DNA from: Vibrio pelagius
Lineage (GTDB): Bacteria; Pseudomonadota; Gammaproteobacteria; Enterobacterales; Vibrionaceae
Reading direction: 5' to 3'
DNA length: 64,000 nucleotides
Assembly: GCF_024347575.1 (NCBI RefSeq)
Contig: NZ_AP025504.1
Coordinates: 744,001 to 808,000, forward strand
The position numbers and the translations under genes were made by a program. This document shows, in pieces, positions 55,503-63,519 of the stretch (within the stretch, counting starts at the first letter, position 1; every line of letters starts with the position of its first letter). The notes beneath the pieces were generated by a model. That model searched no databases. It saw only the letters and a list, made by a program, of their open reading frames with translations, and was not told the origin of the DNA.

Positions 55503-56939
55503 ATGGCAAACACAAAGGTTTTCGCCTTTCTATTCGCGATTCTTCCTTCATTATCTTTTGCCAGTGAGATAGGTGCGGTTCATTCGCTCGACCTCACGCA
55601 ATCTTTCATCGGCTATCTCTGTCTTGCCATTTTTGTCATCGCTTATGTGTTTGTAATGATGGAGGAATACCTTCAGCTGAGAAAATCCAAACCTGTTCTG
55701 CTCGCGGCTGGCCTTATTTGGATTGCGATTGGCTTAACCTACCAGAATTACCAACAAATCGAGGTAGCTCAACAAGCATTAGAGCATAACCTGTTGGAGT
55801 ACGCGGAACTGTTACTGTTCTTATTAGTGGCTATGACCTACATCAGTGCGATGGAGGAGCGACGCCTGTTTGATGCACTGCAAGCTTGGATGGTAGGCAA
55901 AGGCTTTAACTACCGTTCACTGTTTTGGCTCACGGGTATTTTGTCGTTCTTCATCTCTCCAATTGCCGATAACCTCACCACGGCTTTGCTCATGTGTGCT
56001 GTGGTTCTGAAAGTTGCAGGTTCGAATCCGAAGTTTGTTAACCTCGCCTGCGTTAACATCGTCATTGCTGCCAATGCAGGAGGCGCATTTAGTCCATTTG
56101 GTGACATAACGACTCTGATGGTCTGGCAAGCGGGCTACGTGAGCTTCTCCGAATTTATGCCGCTGTTTATTCCATCAGCGGTCAACTATCTCGCGCCCGC
56201 GTTGATCATGTCTTATTTTGTTCCGACCACACAGCCAGACACAGTCCACCAGCACGTGGAGCTCAAACGCGGTGCCAAGCGAATTGTATTTCTATTCATC
56301 ATGACAATCGCTACTGCGGTTGCCTTCCACGCCGTCATTCATTTCCCTCCAGTCATTGGCATGATGATGGGACTGGCTTATCTGCAGTTCTTTGGCTTCT
56401 TCCTCCGAAAAACCCTTCCTAAATCGTTAGCCAAGAAAAAAGCGATGGCAATCGCCAACCACGACGAAGCGGCACTGAAGCGCTTGGGCTCAGTGGTTCC
56501 CTTTGATGTATTCCGACGTGTTTCACACGCAGAGTGGGATACTCTGCTGTTCTTCTATGGCGTTGTAATGTGTGTCGGCGGGTTGAGTCTACTTGGATAC
56601 TTAGAATTAGCTTCTGGCGTCATGTACAGCCAATGGAACCCAGTTTGGGCCAACATCATGGTGGGAGTACTATCTGCAATCGTAGATAACATTCCGGTGA
56701 TGTTTGCGGTGCTCTCTATGGAGCCAACAATGTCGATCGGTAACTGGCTTCTTATCACATTAACAGCGGGCGTTGGAGGGAGCTTGCTCTCAATTGGTAG
56801 CGCCGCAGGTGTAGCCTTGATGGGAGCAGCTCACGGAAAATATACCTTCTTTGGTCACCTTAAGTGGATGCCTGTTATCGCGATTGGTTATGCATTGAGC
56901 ATTTTCGTGCATCTCATGATGAACTCGAGTCTGTTTTGA
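55503..56939 (+). CDS. nhaD: Na+/H+ antiporter NhaD
   Basis: A 478-residue antiporter of the NhaD family in the ion transporter superfamily. It opens with a signal-like FAFLFAILPSLSFASE, then about twelve helices. Family motifs seen are SFFISPIADNLTTALLMCAV, NAGGAFSPFGDITTLMVWQA and VGVLSAIVDNIPVMFAVLSM with membrane Asp residues for ion binding, and TAGVGGSLLSIGSAAGVALM. NhaD exports sodium or lithium at alkaline pH. It is monocistronic, 114 bp after the csrB terminator. Confidence 0.95.
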   Translation: MANTKVFAFLFAILPSLSFASEIGAVHSLDLTQSFIGYLCLAIFVIAYVFVMMEEYLQLRKSKPVLLAAGLIWIAIGLTYQNYQQIEVAQQALEHNLLEYAELLLFLLVAMTYISAMEERRLFDALQAWMVGKGFNYRSLFWLTGILSFFISPIADNLTTALLMCAVVLKVAGSNPKFVNLACVNIVIAANAGGAFSPFGDITTLMVWQAGYVSFSEFMPLFIPSAVNYLAPALIMSYFVPTTQPDTVHQHVELKRGAKRIVFLFIMTIATAVAFHAVIHFPPVIGMMMGLAYLQFFGFFLRKTLPKSLAKKKAMAIANHDEAALKRLGSVVPFDVFRRVSHAEWDTLLFFYGVVMCVGGLSLLGYLELASGVMYSQWNPVWANIMVGVLSAIVDNIPVMFAVLSMEPTMSIGNWLLITLTAGVGGSLLSIGSAAGVALMGAAHGKYTFFGHLKWMPVIAIGYALSIFVHLMMNSSLF

Positions 56940-57032
56940 CACCAAATTTAGTCGATTATTGGCAATGAACAGGCACCTTGAGGGGCTTGAAACGGAAATC
57001 ATCGCCGAAGTGATTCAAGATCACTCGGCGAA

Positions 57033-57404
57033 TTACTGTCGCGGTTCGGGGACGCGTGTCCAAACGTTACTCAACTGTAGGCCTGGACAGCCGTTGCAGG
57101 TCAATTTTTTGCCGTCATTATGGATGCGCATGACTAACCCAGGCCCCATTTTGCTACTCGCGGAGTTGAGCTCAATACTGATCAAGTCATCATCAACGCT
57201 GTAGTCACGCGTGATGCTGGTATCCACTGTTTGATAACGTACTTTCCCTGATTCAAAGATCAAATAACTTTCGTTATCTGGGTTTTCATATATACCGCTG
57301 AAAAGGATCAGTTGAGGGACCTCAAATGGCTTGGTCGTTTCGCTCAAACATCCAGTCAACAAAACACTGCTACACCCAATCGCCGTAATCATTTGTCGGT
57401 TCAT
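57033..57404 (-). CDS. Hypothetical lipoprotein
   Basis: A 123-residue protein with a lipoprotein signal: MITAIGCSSVLLTGC, lipobox LLTGC with Cys19. The mature part (ILFSGIYENPDNESYLIFES, GKVRYQTVDTSITRDYSVDD) is beta-rich with no known domain. Three Cys near the C-terminus are paired-looking (LTCNGCPG). Function unknown; monocistronic in appearance. Confidence 0.7.
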   Translation of the reverse strand: MNRQMITAIGCSSVLLTGCLSETTKPFEVPQLILFSGIYENPDNESYLIFESGKVRYQTVDTSITRDYSVDDDLISIELNSASSKMGPGLVMRIHNDGKKLTCNGCPGLQLSNVWTRVPEPRQ

Positions 57405-57493
57405 AGAGGCTTTCTACTTTTATATATTTTTCCTAATTTATAAATGATAAGCAGTGAACTATTGAAACACCAGAAAACAATAAGAGTATTTAT

Positions 57494-57979
57494 TCAACTT
57501 ATTGATAAAATACCTTCTAATCGGAGCAATGCTGATTTTCTCTCTATGCCTCCAGCATAGCCTGTCAGTTTACCGTTTTTACCAATCACGCGATGACAAG
57601 GCACTATAATAGAAATTGGATTTTTTCCGTTAGCCAACCCAACCGCTCTTACCGCTTTGGGGTTACCAATCTCATCCGCAAGTTGTTGGTAACTCCATGT
57701 TTCACCAAAAGGAATACGCGTCAAGGCTTGCCAAACTGACTGCTGAAATGGCGTTCCCTCTGCCGCGATAGGTAGTGAGAAATGGTTCAGTTTCCCAGAA
57801 AAGTAATCATCGAGCTGACGCTTAGTTTCTGCAAACAGCGCAAAGGTATCATCTTGTTGACCAAGGTCTTCTGGCTTCGTGGTATAGGTTTCAAACCAAA
57901 CACCCAATAATCCCTCCTCACAGCCTTGTATCGTCACAACACCTAGCGGACTCGAGTAGTAAGTAAATCGTTTAATCAT
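57494..57979 (-). CDS. ogt: Methylated-DNA-protein-cysteine methyltransferase (Ogt type)
   Basis: A 161-residue repair protein that removes methyl groups from O6-methylguanine in one suicidal step. The acceptor Cys is in IIVPCHRVIGKNGKLTGYAG near residue 127; GTPFQQSVWQALTRIPFGET and the helix-turn-helix SYQQLADEIGNPKAVRAVG are present. It lies 36 bp after the Ada-AlkA gene on the same strand, forming an alkylation-repair pair. Confidence 0.95.
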   Translation of the reverse strand: MIKRFTYYSSPLGVVTIQGCEEGLLGVWFETYTTKPEDLGQQDDTFALFAETKRQLDDYFSGKLNHFSLPIAAEGTPFQQSVWQALTRIPFGETWSYQQLADEIGNPKAVRAVGLANGKNPISIIVPCHRVIGKNGKLTGYAGGIERKSALLRLEGILSIS

Positions 57980-58015
57980 TGTTTTTTATCCTAGTATCGG
58001 GAATGACTGACAAGT

Positions 58016-59425
58016 TTAGAAATGGCTCCAACAATGGAAGGTCGCATAGCTGCCCCACGGTGATACCTTGTTTGCTGTTATACTGACATGTTGATCGATA
58101 AATTTCTTTACGATCAAATCGCCAGTGAGTAGGTGATCCGGTTCACTCAAACCTCTCAACAAGGCATATTGCACTGTCCATGGTCCTATTCCTTTCAGAG
58201 CCAGCCATTTGCTTGGGTGTTGATGCGGGTTTTCAACCATATACATAGCAAATCGGTGCAAAGTGTCTTTGCGACTCTGTGGCATTCTTAAAAAGCTGAT
58301 GTCTGCGTGCAACACTTGTTCAGGAGTTGGAAAGTAGAGAACTCCGTCTTTCGGTGACAGCTGTTTGGCCAGTAAATTCAATTGACCGATAGCGGCTTTG
58401 ACCGAAACTTGCTGCCCTAAAATCGCACGCACACCCGCTTCCCAAGGTGACCAAACACCGGGGATACGAATACCCGATTCTTTAACAAGAGTAGAATCTA
58501 CCTTACCTAGGTGCGCTTCAACTTGGTTGATATCGACATCAAGATCGAACATACGACGTATTTGGCGGATAAGGTTACGCAACTGATTCATCTGGCTAAG
58601 TTCAAACTCTACTTCCAGAAAACTGCCAGCTTGCTTGTTGCTGTTAACGCAACGAATGCAAAACTTAGCGGTAGCATCATTGATGGTCACCGTGCGTTGG
58701 TAATAATCATCTCCCACCTCTTCGACACCCTCAATCATACGCTTGCGATAAAAGTTAAGCATATGAGGCCAATTCACAGCGCCTTTAACAGGCAAACGCA
58801 CCGTGTTAGTTGAGCTTTTTTCAGCACCAGATTTTCGAATCTGCGATGGCGAAAGCTTCATCACCTTCACAAAAGCATCATTGAAACGGCGCGTACTCTT
58901 AAATCCACATGCAAAACCGATGTCGGTAATACTCATCTGACTGTTATGTAACAGCTGCTTCGCGAACATAAGCTGGTTATAGATGGCGTACTGTTTTGGC
59001 GAGACCCCCATATATTTGCTAAACAAGCTTCGTAGGTAACGATCAGAGATACCCAAACGTTGGCACAAAGCAACACTGCTCCCTTCAGCCAATTCGCCAT
59101 CTTCAATAAGCTTAAGTGCCCGCAAAAAAGTGGTTTCTACGCCTTTCCATGCTGGCGAAAAAGGAGCGCTATCTGGGCGGCAGCGCAAACAGGGACGATA
59201 ACCCGCTCGCAGCGCTTGCGCTTGGTTTGAGAAATACTCAACATTTTGCTCTTTAGGTGGCGAAGCCGGACAGATTGGACGACAAAATATGCCTGTCGTC
59301 TTTACAGCAATGAAAAACAGACCATCAAAGCGCGCGTCTCTAGCAAGACGGGCTTGTTGACACTGCTCGCGGCTGAGGCCGCTGTATCGATGAATGTTGC
59401 CTTCCATGTGCCTTTTAAAATCCAT
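58016..59425 (-). CDS. Ada-AlkA fusion: methylation sensor, AraC domain and 3-methyladenine glycosylase
   Basis: A 469-residue three-part protein. The Ada-type zinc domain has C48, C52, C79 and C82 with the same 4/27/3 spacing as Ada (GIFCRPICPA, RPCLRCRPD). The AraC domain has LCQRLGISDRYLRSLFSKYM and SITDIGFACGFKSTRRFNDA. The glycosylase part from about residue 220 has ILGQQVSVKAAIGQ and LKGIGPWTVQYALLRGL, with the catalytic Asp in LLTGDLIVKK. It senses methylphosphotriesters and excises 3-methyladenine. No good ribosome site is seen; ATG at 59407 is an alternative start. Confidence 0.9.
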   Translation of the reverse strand: MDFKRHMEGNIHRYSGLSREQCQQARLARDARFDGLFFIAVKTTGIFCRPICPASPPKEQNVEYFSNQAQALRAGYRPCLRCRPDSAPFSPAWKGVETTFLRALKLIEDGELAEGSSVALCQRLGISDRYLRSLFSKYMGVSPKQYAIYNQLMFAKQLLHNSQMSITDIGFACGFKSTRRFNDAFVKVMKLSPSQIRKSGAEKSSTNTVRLPVKGAVNWPHMLNFYRKRMIEGVEEVGDDYYQRTVTINDATAKFCIRCVNSNKQAGSFLEVEFELSQMNQLRNLIRQIRRMFDLDVDINQVEAHLGKVDSTLVKESGIRIPGVWSPWEAGVRAILGQQVSVKAAIGQLNLLAKQLSPKDGVLYFPTPEQVLHADISFLRMPQSRKDTLHRFAMYMVENPHQHPSKWLALKGIGPWTVQYALLRGLSEPDHLLTGDLIVKKFIDQHVSITANKVSPWGSYATFHCWSHF

Positions 59426-59636
59426 AACGTCAAGTGAATAAAGAAAGTGTATCCACAAGCCGAATGAACGCTAGCCACTTTCGGAAGTGAATATGTATTA
59501 AATTTAATTTTTTAATTTGCTTTTGACAAAGTTGGACTAATCTTAGAAGTAAGAAAAGGTTTCTCTCGCAACGTCACAGCTCTCACTTGGGCGCCTAAGA
59601 TGCCAAGGATGGCTGAACCAACAAGGATAATTGGCT

Positions 59637-59840
59637 ATGGATCTGCACACCTGTCGCATTGTTCTTAAGAACAAGCAAGTTCTCACCTGTCAGTCTGTTG
59701 AACAATCTCTCGGTTTTCTAGAAGGCACTTCCGAAAACGGCATTTCAATGATTGAGATTGATGCGACTGACGGTCATCAAATCCACTCTTTCCTGTCTCA
59801 CTCGCTGGAAGAGTCCATTGAGAACCTAATGAATTTATGA
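59637..59840 (+). CDS. Small conserved hypothetical protein
   Basis: A 67-residue soluble protein (DLHTCRIVLKNKQVLTCQSV, then LGFLEGTSENGISMIEIDAT) of no recognised family. ATG at 59637 has AAGGA nine bases upstream, and a terminator follows, so it looks a real monocistronic gene. Divergent from the Ada-AlkA gene. Confidence 0.7.
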   Translation: MDLHTCRIVLKNKQVLTCQSVEQSLGFLEGTSENGISMIEIDATDGHQIHSFLSHSLEESIENLMNL

Positions 59841-59880
59841 CATCTCGCATGTGTCACTCGCCTTCAAAGGCTTAAAACTA

Positions 59881-59910
59881 TAATGGCTCTCAACCGAGAG
59901 CCATTATTTT
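59881..59910 (+). terminator. Terminator after the 67-residue protein gene
   Basis: TAATGGCTCTC, loop AACC and GAGAGCCATTA form an 11-bp stem followed by TTTTATG. Confidence 0.8.
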
Positions 59911-59967
59911 ATGCATTTAATCTTGCTGTTCGTTTCCACCAATCAACAATGGTTACTCAGACAACGG

Positions 59968-60858
59968 TTACTCAGACGTGGTCTCCGCAGCTTGCTGCAG
60001 AGTGTAAGCGGTAGACGGGTCGATCTCTTTCACCAGTTCTTCTACCTGCACAATCGCATCCACCGAGGTACTCGATTTACGGTAGCTGAGGTAAATCGGG
60101 CGATACCAATCTTCTACGCCTTTAACCTTATGTAGCTGCCCTGATTCAATGAAAGGCTCAACCAAAGATACCGGTAGATAAGCACTGCCGCCTTTTTCCA
60201 AAATAAAATCCAAAGCAATACGCGCTGTCGATGTACGCAAGTATGGTGCAGAAACTTTAGGGTGGCGATCCGCATGTTCAGAACCAAAGCGAGTCCCCCA
60301 ATCGACATACACATATTTGCCTTGAAACACGCTTTCAAGATCGTCAGGCTCTGTCGATACCAATACTAAGACTAAATCCGCAACCTTTTTACAATTCAGC
60401 TCTTCAGCTTTAATCTGATCAAACGCAAAAGCCATATCTAGCGTACGCTCCAGCAGATTACGGTTGAGCTGCTCACGACCCATGACTTCAGCCATGAAGC
60501 CGTAGCCACCGAACGAGTCAGTAACCACACTCAAACAATTTTGCAAGTACGCATCCCAAATATTAGGGGTACCGCCCAAGGTCAATTGCAGCGCCTTACC
60601 ACTTTCCAATGAGAGCTCAAACTTAGCCTGTTGAAGTGTAGAGACCATAACTTCTGCGTAGCCAATTAAACGCTCGCCAGAGGACGTCAACTTTATATTG
60701 TTGCGATCACGAATAAAAAGCTGAGTATCAAAATAGCCTTCAAGTTGCTTGATACGGGCACTCACAGCTGCTTGAGTTAAATACAAGTTTTCAGCGGCAC
60801 GACCAAAGTGGCGCACCCTTGCGACCTCTAGAAAGGTTCTAAATACTTTCACATCCAT
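59968..60858 (-). CDS. hdfR: LysR regulator HdfR
   Basis: A 296-residue LysR regulator whose N-terminus (RTFLEVARVRHFGRAAENLY, LTQAAVSARIKQLEGYFDTQ, LFIRDRNNIKLTSSGERLI) is close to E. coli HdfR. HdfR represses flhDC there; the Vibrio targets are unknown. The start at 60858 is chosen by alignment with HdfR; an ATG three codons earlier is open. The divergent maoP gene is the usual neighbour of hdfR in enterobacteria, which supports orthology. Confidence 0.85.
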   Translation of the reverse strand: MDVKVFRTFLEVARVRHFGRAAENLYLTQAAVSARIKQLEGYFDTQLFIRDRNNIKLTSSGERLIGYAEVMVSTLQQAKFELSLESGKALQLTLGGTPNIWDAYLQNCLSVVTDSFGGYGFMAEVMGREQLNRNLLERTLDMAFAFDQIKAEELNCKKVADLVLVLVSTEPDDLESVFQGKYVYVDWGTRFGSEHADRHPKVSAPYLRTSTARIALDFILEKGGSAYLPVSLVEPFIESGQLHKVKGVEDWYRPIYLSYRKSSTSVDAIVQVEELVKEIDPSTAYTLQQAAETTSE

Positions 60859-61013
60859 CAAATACATCTCTGTAATAAATCTGCTAACTAGCGGATCTAG
60901 GATTGTTTATCGTGAGGGAAAAAATGTTTTGTTTTCCATTTTTACCTTTTAACAATATGTTCGCATGAGCAACAAAACACTAATTTCAATCCAACCACAT
61001 TACTGAGGCTGTT

Positions 61014-61367
61014 ATGTCTGAGACCGAATTCCGACACGGAAAAAAACGTTTTTATGACACCACCAAATTCCCAAGAGGGTTTGCTAAGTCAGGTGATTTT
61101 ACTCTTGTCGAAGAAGAAATCCTAACCTTGTTTGGTGATACCATGTTAGCACTTGAGTCCGGTGAACTTGCACCGATCAACGCTGAAGAAAAACACTTTG
61201 TAAAAGTGTTATCGCACCCTCACAAGGCGAAGTCTAAGTTAGAGCGTGTTTGGTTAAAATACATCCAACTTGCTCGTGGACGTCGTCGCTTCCACACTCT
61301 TAATGGCTGCAAACGTGGTGAAGTGCCAAGAGAAGAGTACGACAACGAGTTGGTGTTGGAAGATTAA
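61014..61367 (+). CDS. maoP: MaoP (YifE, DUF413) macrodomain Ori protein
   Basis: A 117-residue protein of the DUF413 family: GKKRFYDTTKFPRGFAKSGD, FTLVEEEILTLFGDTM, EEKHFVKVLSHPHKAKSKLE and RGRRRFHTLNGCKRGEVPRE. In E. coli MaoP acts with the maoS site upstream of its gene to organise the Ori macrodomain. The divergent hdfR-maoP order is conserved here. The intergenic 155 bp should hold a maoS-like site, which I cannot pick out by eye. Confidence 0.9.
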   Translation: MSETEFRHGKKRFYDTTKFPRGFAKSGDFTLVEEEILTLFGDTMLALESGELAPINAEEKHFVKVLSHPHKAKSKLERVWLKYIQLARGRRRFHTLNGCKRGEVPREEYDNELVLED

Positions 61368-61667
61368 TCTTCTGAGCTCAAGGTGTATCTACGCCTTGAG
61401 CTTACTTGTTAACACAACATCTAAAAATTTAGCGAATCAAGACACCTTAACAATATTTTTATAAGTTTCATAATGATAGCGTACAATAATTTGCTGTCAG
61501 GGTTGTTCACATCTACGATTTTCCTTCGAGTTTGAATACCGATTAATTTGATTTAACCTTCCATTCAAAAAATCATCCATTTTTCTAACCTGTGAATTAT
61601 CCGCTAATTCCCACTCATAACATTCTCAAAAAAGCCTTTTATGACAAGCAGATGAAGCTTGTTTAAC

Positions 61668-61680
61668 GATAATAATTATC
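61668..61680. promoter_or_regulatory. Fur-like dyad upstream of nagB
   Basis: GATAATAATTATC matches the 6-1-6 core of Fur sites exactly. Iron control of nagB would be unexpected, so chance is possible in this AT-rich stretch. Confidence 0.3.
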
Positions 61681-61701
61681 CCCGTGAATACTATGCAAGT
61701 T

Positions 61702-61716
61702 TGACACTTAGTGTCA
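61702..61716. promoter_or_regulatory. TGACACT dyad in the nagB promoter region
   Basis: TGACACTTAGTGTCA is a 7-1-7 perfect dyad. It overlaps TTGACA at 61701-61706, a good -35 element, so a bound protein would act as a repressor. Confidence 0.35.
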
Positions 61717-61772
61717 CATATATCATTAAAAATCTAAAAATTTGACCTAAAACAATGGCAGAAATAGATCAC

Positions 61773-61794
61773 TTATTTTATAATGCGAATTAAT
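61773..61794. promoter_or_regulatory. NagC-like operator candidate upstream of nagB
   Basis: TTATTTTATAATGCGAATTA (continuing AT) resembles NagC sites, AT-rich arms around a CG-containing centre, and lies 43 bp before the nagB start. Confidence 0.45.
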
Positions 61795-61836
61795 GTTTCA
61801 GCACACTATAAATTATTTATCTTAGGGGCTAAAAAA

Positions 61837-62637
61837 ATGAGACTTATTCCTTTAAACAACGCGGCACAAGTAGGTAAATGGGCAGCTCGTCACATCGTTG
61901 ATGCCATCAAAGCATTCAACCCAACAGCTGATCGTCCATTCGTTCTTGGTCTACCTACCGGTGGCACACCACTAACGACTTACAAAGAGTTAATTGCACT
62001 ATACAAAGCAGGTGAAGTTAGCTTTAAAAACGTTGTTACTTTCAACATGGATGAGTACGTAGGCATCGCTCCTAACCACCCTGAGTCTTACCGTACTTTC
62101 ATGTACACAAACTTCTTCAACCACGTTGATATTCAAGAAGAGAACATCAACCTACTAGACGGCCAAGCAGAAGACATCGATGCTCACTGTGCTGCATACG
62201 AAGAAAAAATCCGTTCATACGGCAAAATCAACCTGTTCATGGGCGGTATCGGCATCGACGGTCACATCGCATTCAACGAACCTGGTTCTTCTCTAGCTTC
62301 TCGTACTCGTATCAAGACGCTAACTGAAGAGACGCGCATCGCGAACTCTCGCTTCTTCGACAACGACATCAACCAAGTGCCAAAATACGCACTAACTATC
62401 GGTGTTGCGACTCTACTAGACGCTGAAGAAGTCATGATCCTGACTATGGGTCACAACAAGGCACAAGCTCTACAGGTTGCTATCGAAGGTTCTGTAAACC
62501 ACATGTGGACGGTTACAGCGCTACAAATGCACCGTAAAGCTATCATCGTTGCTGATGAGCCAGCTCAACAAGAGCTAAAAGTGAAGACTCTACGTTACTT
62601 CCAAGAACTAGAAGCCGAGAACATCCAAGACCTATAA
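61837..62637 (+). CDS. nagB: Glucosamine-6-phosphate deaminase NagB
   Basis: A 266-residue hexameric enzyme, the same length as E. coli NagB, that converts glucosamine 6-phosphate to fructose 6-phosphate and ammonia. [60 protein letters not shown] and [16 protein letters not shown] are the family motifs. The ATG at 61837 follows TAGGGG. It is alone here, without nagA, and completes chitin use together with the secreted chitinase encoded 13 kb away. Confidence 0.97.
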   Translation: MRLIPLNNAAQVGKWAARHIVDAIKAFNPTADRPFVLGLPTGGTPLTTYKELIALYKAGEVSFKNVVTFNMDEYVGIAPNHPESYRTFMYTNFFNHVDIQEENINLLDGQAEDIDAHCAAYEEKIRSYGKINLFMGGIGIDGHIAFNEPGSSLASRTRIKTLTEETRIANSRFFDNDINQVPKYALTIGVATLLDAEEVMILTMGHNKAQALQVAIEGSVNHMWTVTALQMHRKAIIVADEPAQQELKVKTLRYFQELEAENIQDL

Positions 62638-62656
62638 CCTAAGGTTTTGTTGAAAC

Positions 62657-62682
62657 AAAAAGCCACTTCGGTGGCTTTTTCT
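62657..62682 (+). terminator. Terminator after nagB
   Basis: AAAAAGCCAC, loop TTCG and GTGGCTTTTT form a 10-bp stem with a stable UUCG tetraloop. Confidence 0.92.
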
Positions 62683-62932
62683 GTGCCGGTCATTTTAACA
62701 GCGAGGCGCAAATTTGAGCGCATGGAAAGTGCTAGCCAAAGCGACAAGAGACTTTGAAAGCAGGGAGGTCATGAAGAAAGCGAGCTTTCCCTAACTCAAG
62801 TTGGCAACCCATAGGGGAAGGTTGGACTAAGCCGAGCTGACTACACTCAAAGGCTAATACTTAAAGAAAGGGAAAGCGGTGCAATTAGGTAGTTGAAACT
62901 AAAGAAACTGTTAATTAAAACAGAGAAAATAA

Positions 62933-63469
62933 CTAAACAATCAATGCGTTATCACGACAAAGAGTGTTGATAAGATCCGTAATCGCCAAAACGATGGTCG
63001 ACTGAACTTTTTGATTATGGCGCCCCATAAACATATCGAGCATTGGACCTGACATCGACTCGACCAATTCAGCATCGTACTCAATCGGCATTATCTTTTG
63101 AATAGCGTGTGTTTTGTTCAGTTCAAATAGAACATTCGGGTCAGTGAAAGAAACCTCTTCACCTTGAATTTTCGCCCACTCTTTCAAAGTGACAAAAATC
63201 TCTAGGTCATCATAGACATCTTTACTGATCACGCCCAACCCAAGCAGTAATTTAGCACGAACCATGATCTCGCCTAGCGGACCTCCGCTATTGAGGAGAG
63301 GCTCGACGACAAATTTTACTGCTGTGTCATCTTTCTGGAAAATGCCTTTTAGAACCGCATCTACCGTATCATCCAGTGCATCATAAGCCGCCATAAAACA
63401 AGCATTAGCAGTTGTCGCCTCAGCTAGTGCTTCTAGGAGTTCTGTTTCATGGCTAGGATGTATCGGCAT
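62933..63469 (-). CDS. mltR: Mannitol operon repressor MltR
   Basis: A 178-residue helical MltR-type protein: VLKGIFQKDDTAVKFVVEPL, LNSGGPLGEIMVRAKLLLGL, GVISKDVYDDLEIFVTLKEW and the C-terminal VQSTIVLAITDLINTL match E. coli MltR. It is thought to repress the mannitol operon without a classical DNA-binding domain. The ATG at 63469 is chosen because a terminator-like hairpin lies just upstream; an ATG at 63523 overlapping the mtlD stop would add 18 residues encoded by that hairpin. It follows mtlD. Confidence 0.85.
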   Translation of the reverse strand: MPIHPSHETELLEALAEATTANACFMAAYDALDDTVDAVLKGIFQKDDTAVKFVVEPLLNSGGPLGEIMVRAKLLLGLGVISKDVYDDLEIFVTLKEWAKIQGEEVSFTDPNVLFELNKTHAIQKIMPIEYDAELVESMSGPMLDMFMGRHNQKVQSTIVLAITDLINTLCRDNALIV

Positions 63470-63486
63470 AACGGCTCTGTAATAAG

Positions 63487-63510
63487 AAAGTGCCACAGGA
63501 GTGGCACTTT
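63487..63510 (-). terminator. Hairpin between mtlD and mltR
   Basis: AAAGTGCCAC, loop (AGGA on plus, TCCT on minus) and GTGGCACTTT form a perfect 10-bp stem with A and T runs, 10 bp after the mtlD stop. It should reduce transcription into mltR. Confidence 0.7.
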
Positions 63511-63519
63511 GATGATTTA

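Larger units (their letters stand above)
61368..61836. other. Long AT-rich control region upstream of nagB
   Basis: A 469-bp gap without a gene. It carries a GATAAT-A-ATTATC dyad (61668-61680), an inverted repeat TGACACT-T-AGTGTCA (61702-61716) overlapping a TTGACA -35-like element, and a NagC-like site (61773-61794). Confidence 0.5.

Noticed and set aside
56959..57204. Open frame on the plus strand opposite the lipoprotein gene
   Set aside because: It overlaps the better supported minus-strand lipoprotein with a clear lipobox and has no family match.
61701..61720. CRP site upstream of nagB
   Set aside because: Half-site-like TTTGA and TCACA are 9 bp apart instead of 6, so the spacing does not fit CRP; recorded instead as an unassigned dyad.
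62683..62932. A possible small RNA such as MtlS between nagB and mltR
   Set aside because: MtlS lies at the mtlA leader, which is outside the window, and no promoter-terminator pair is visible here.
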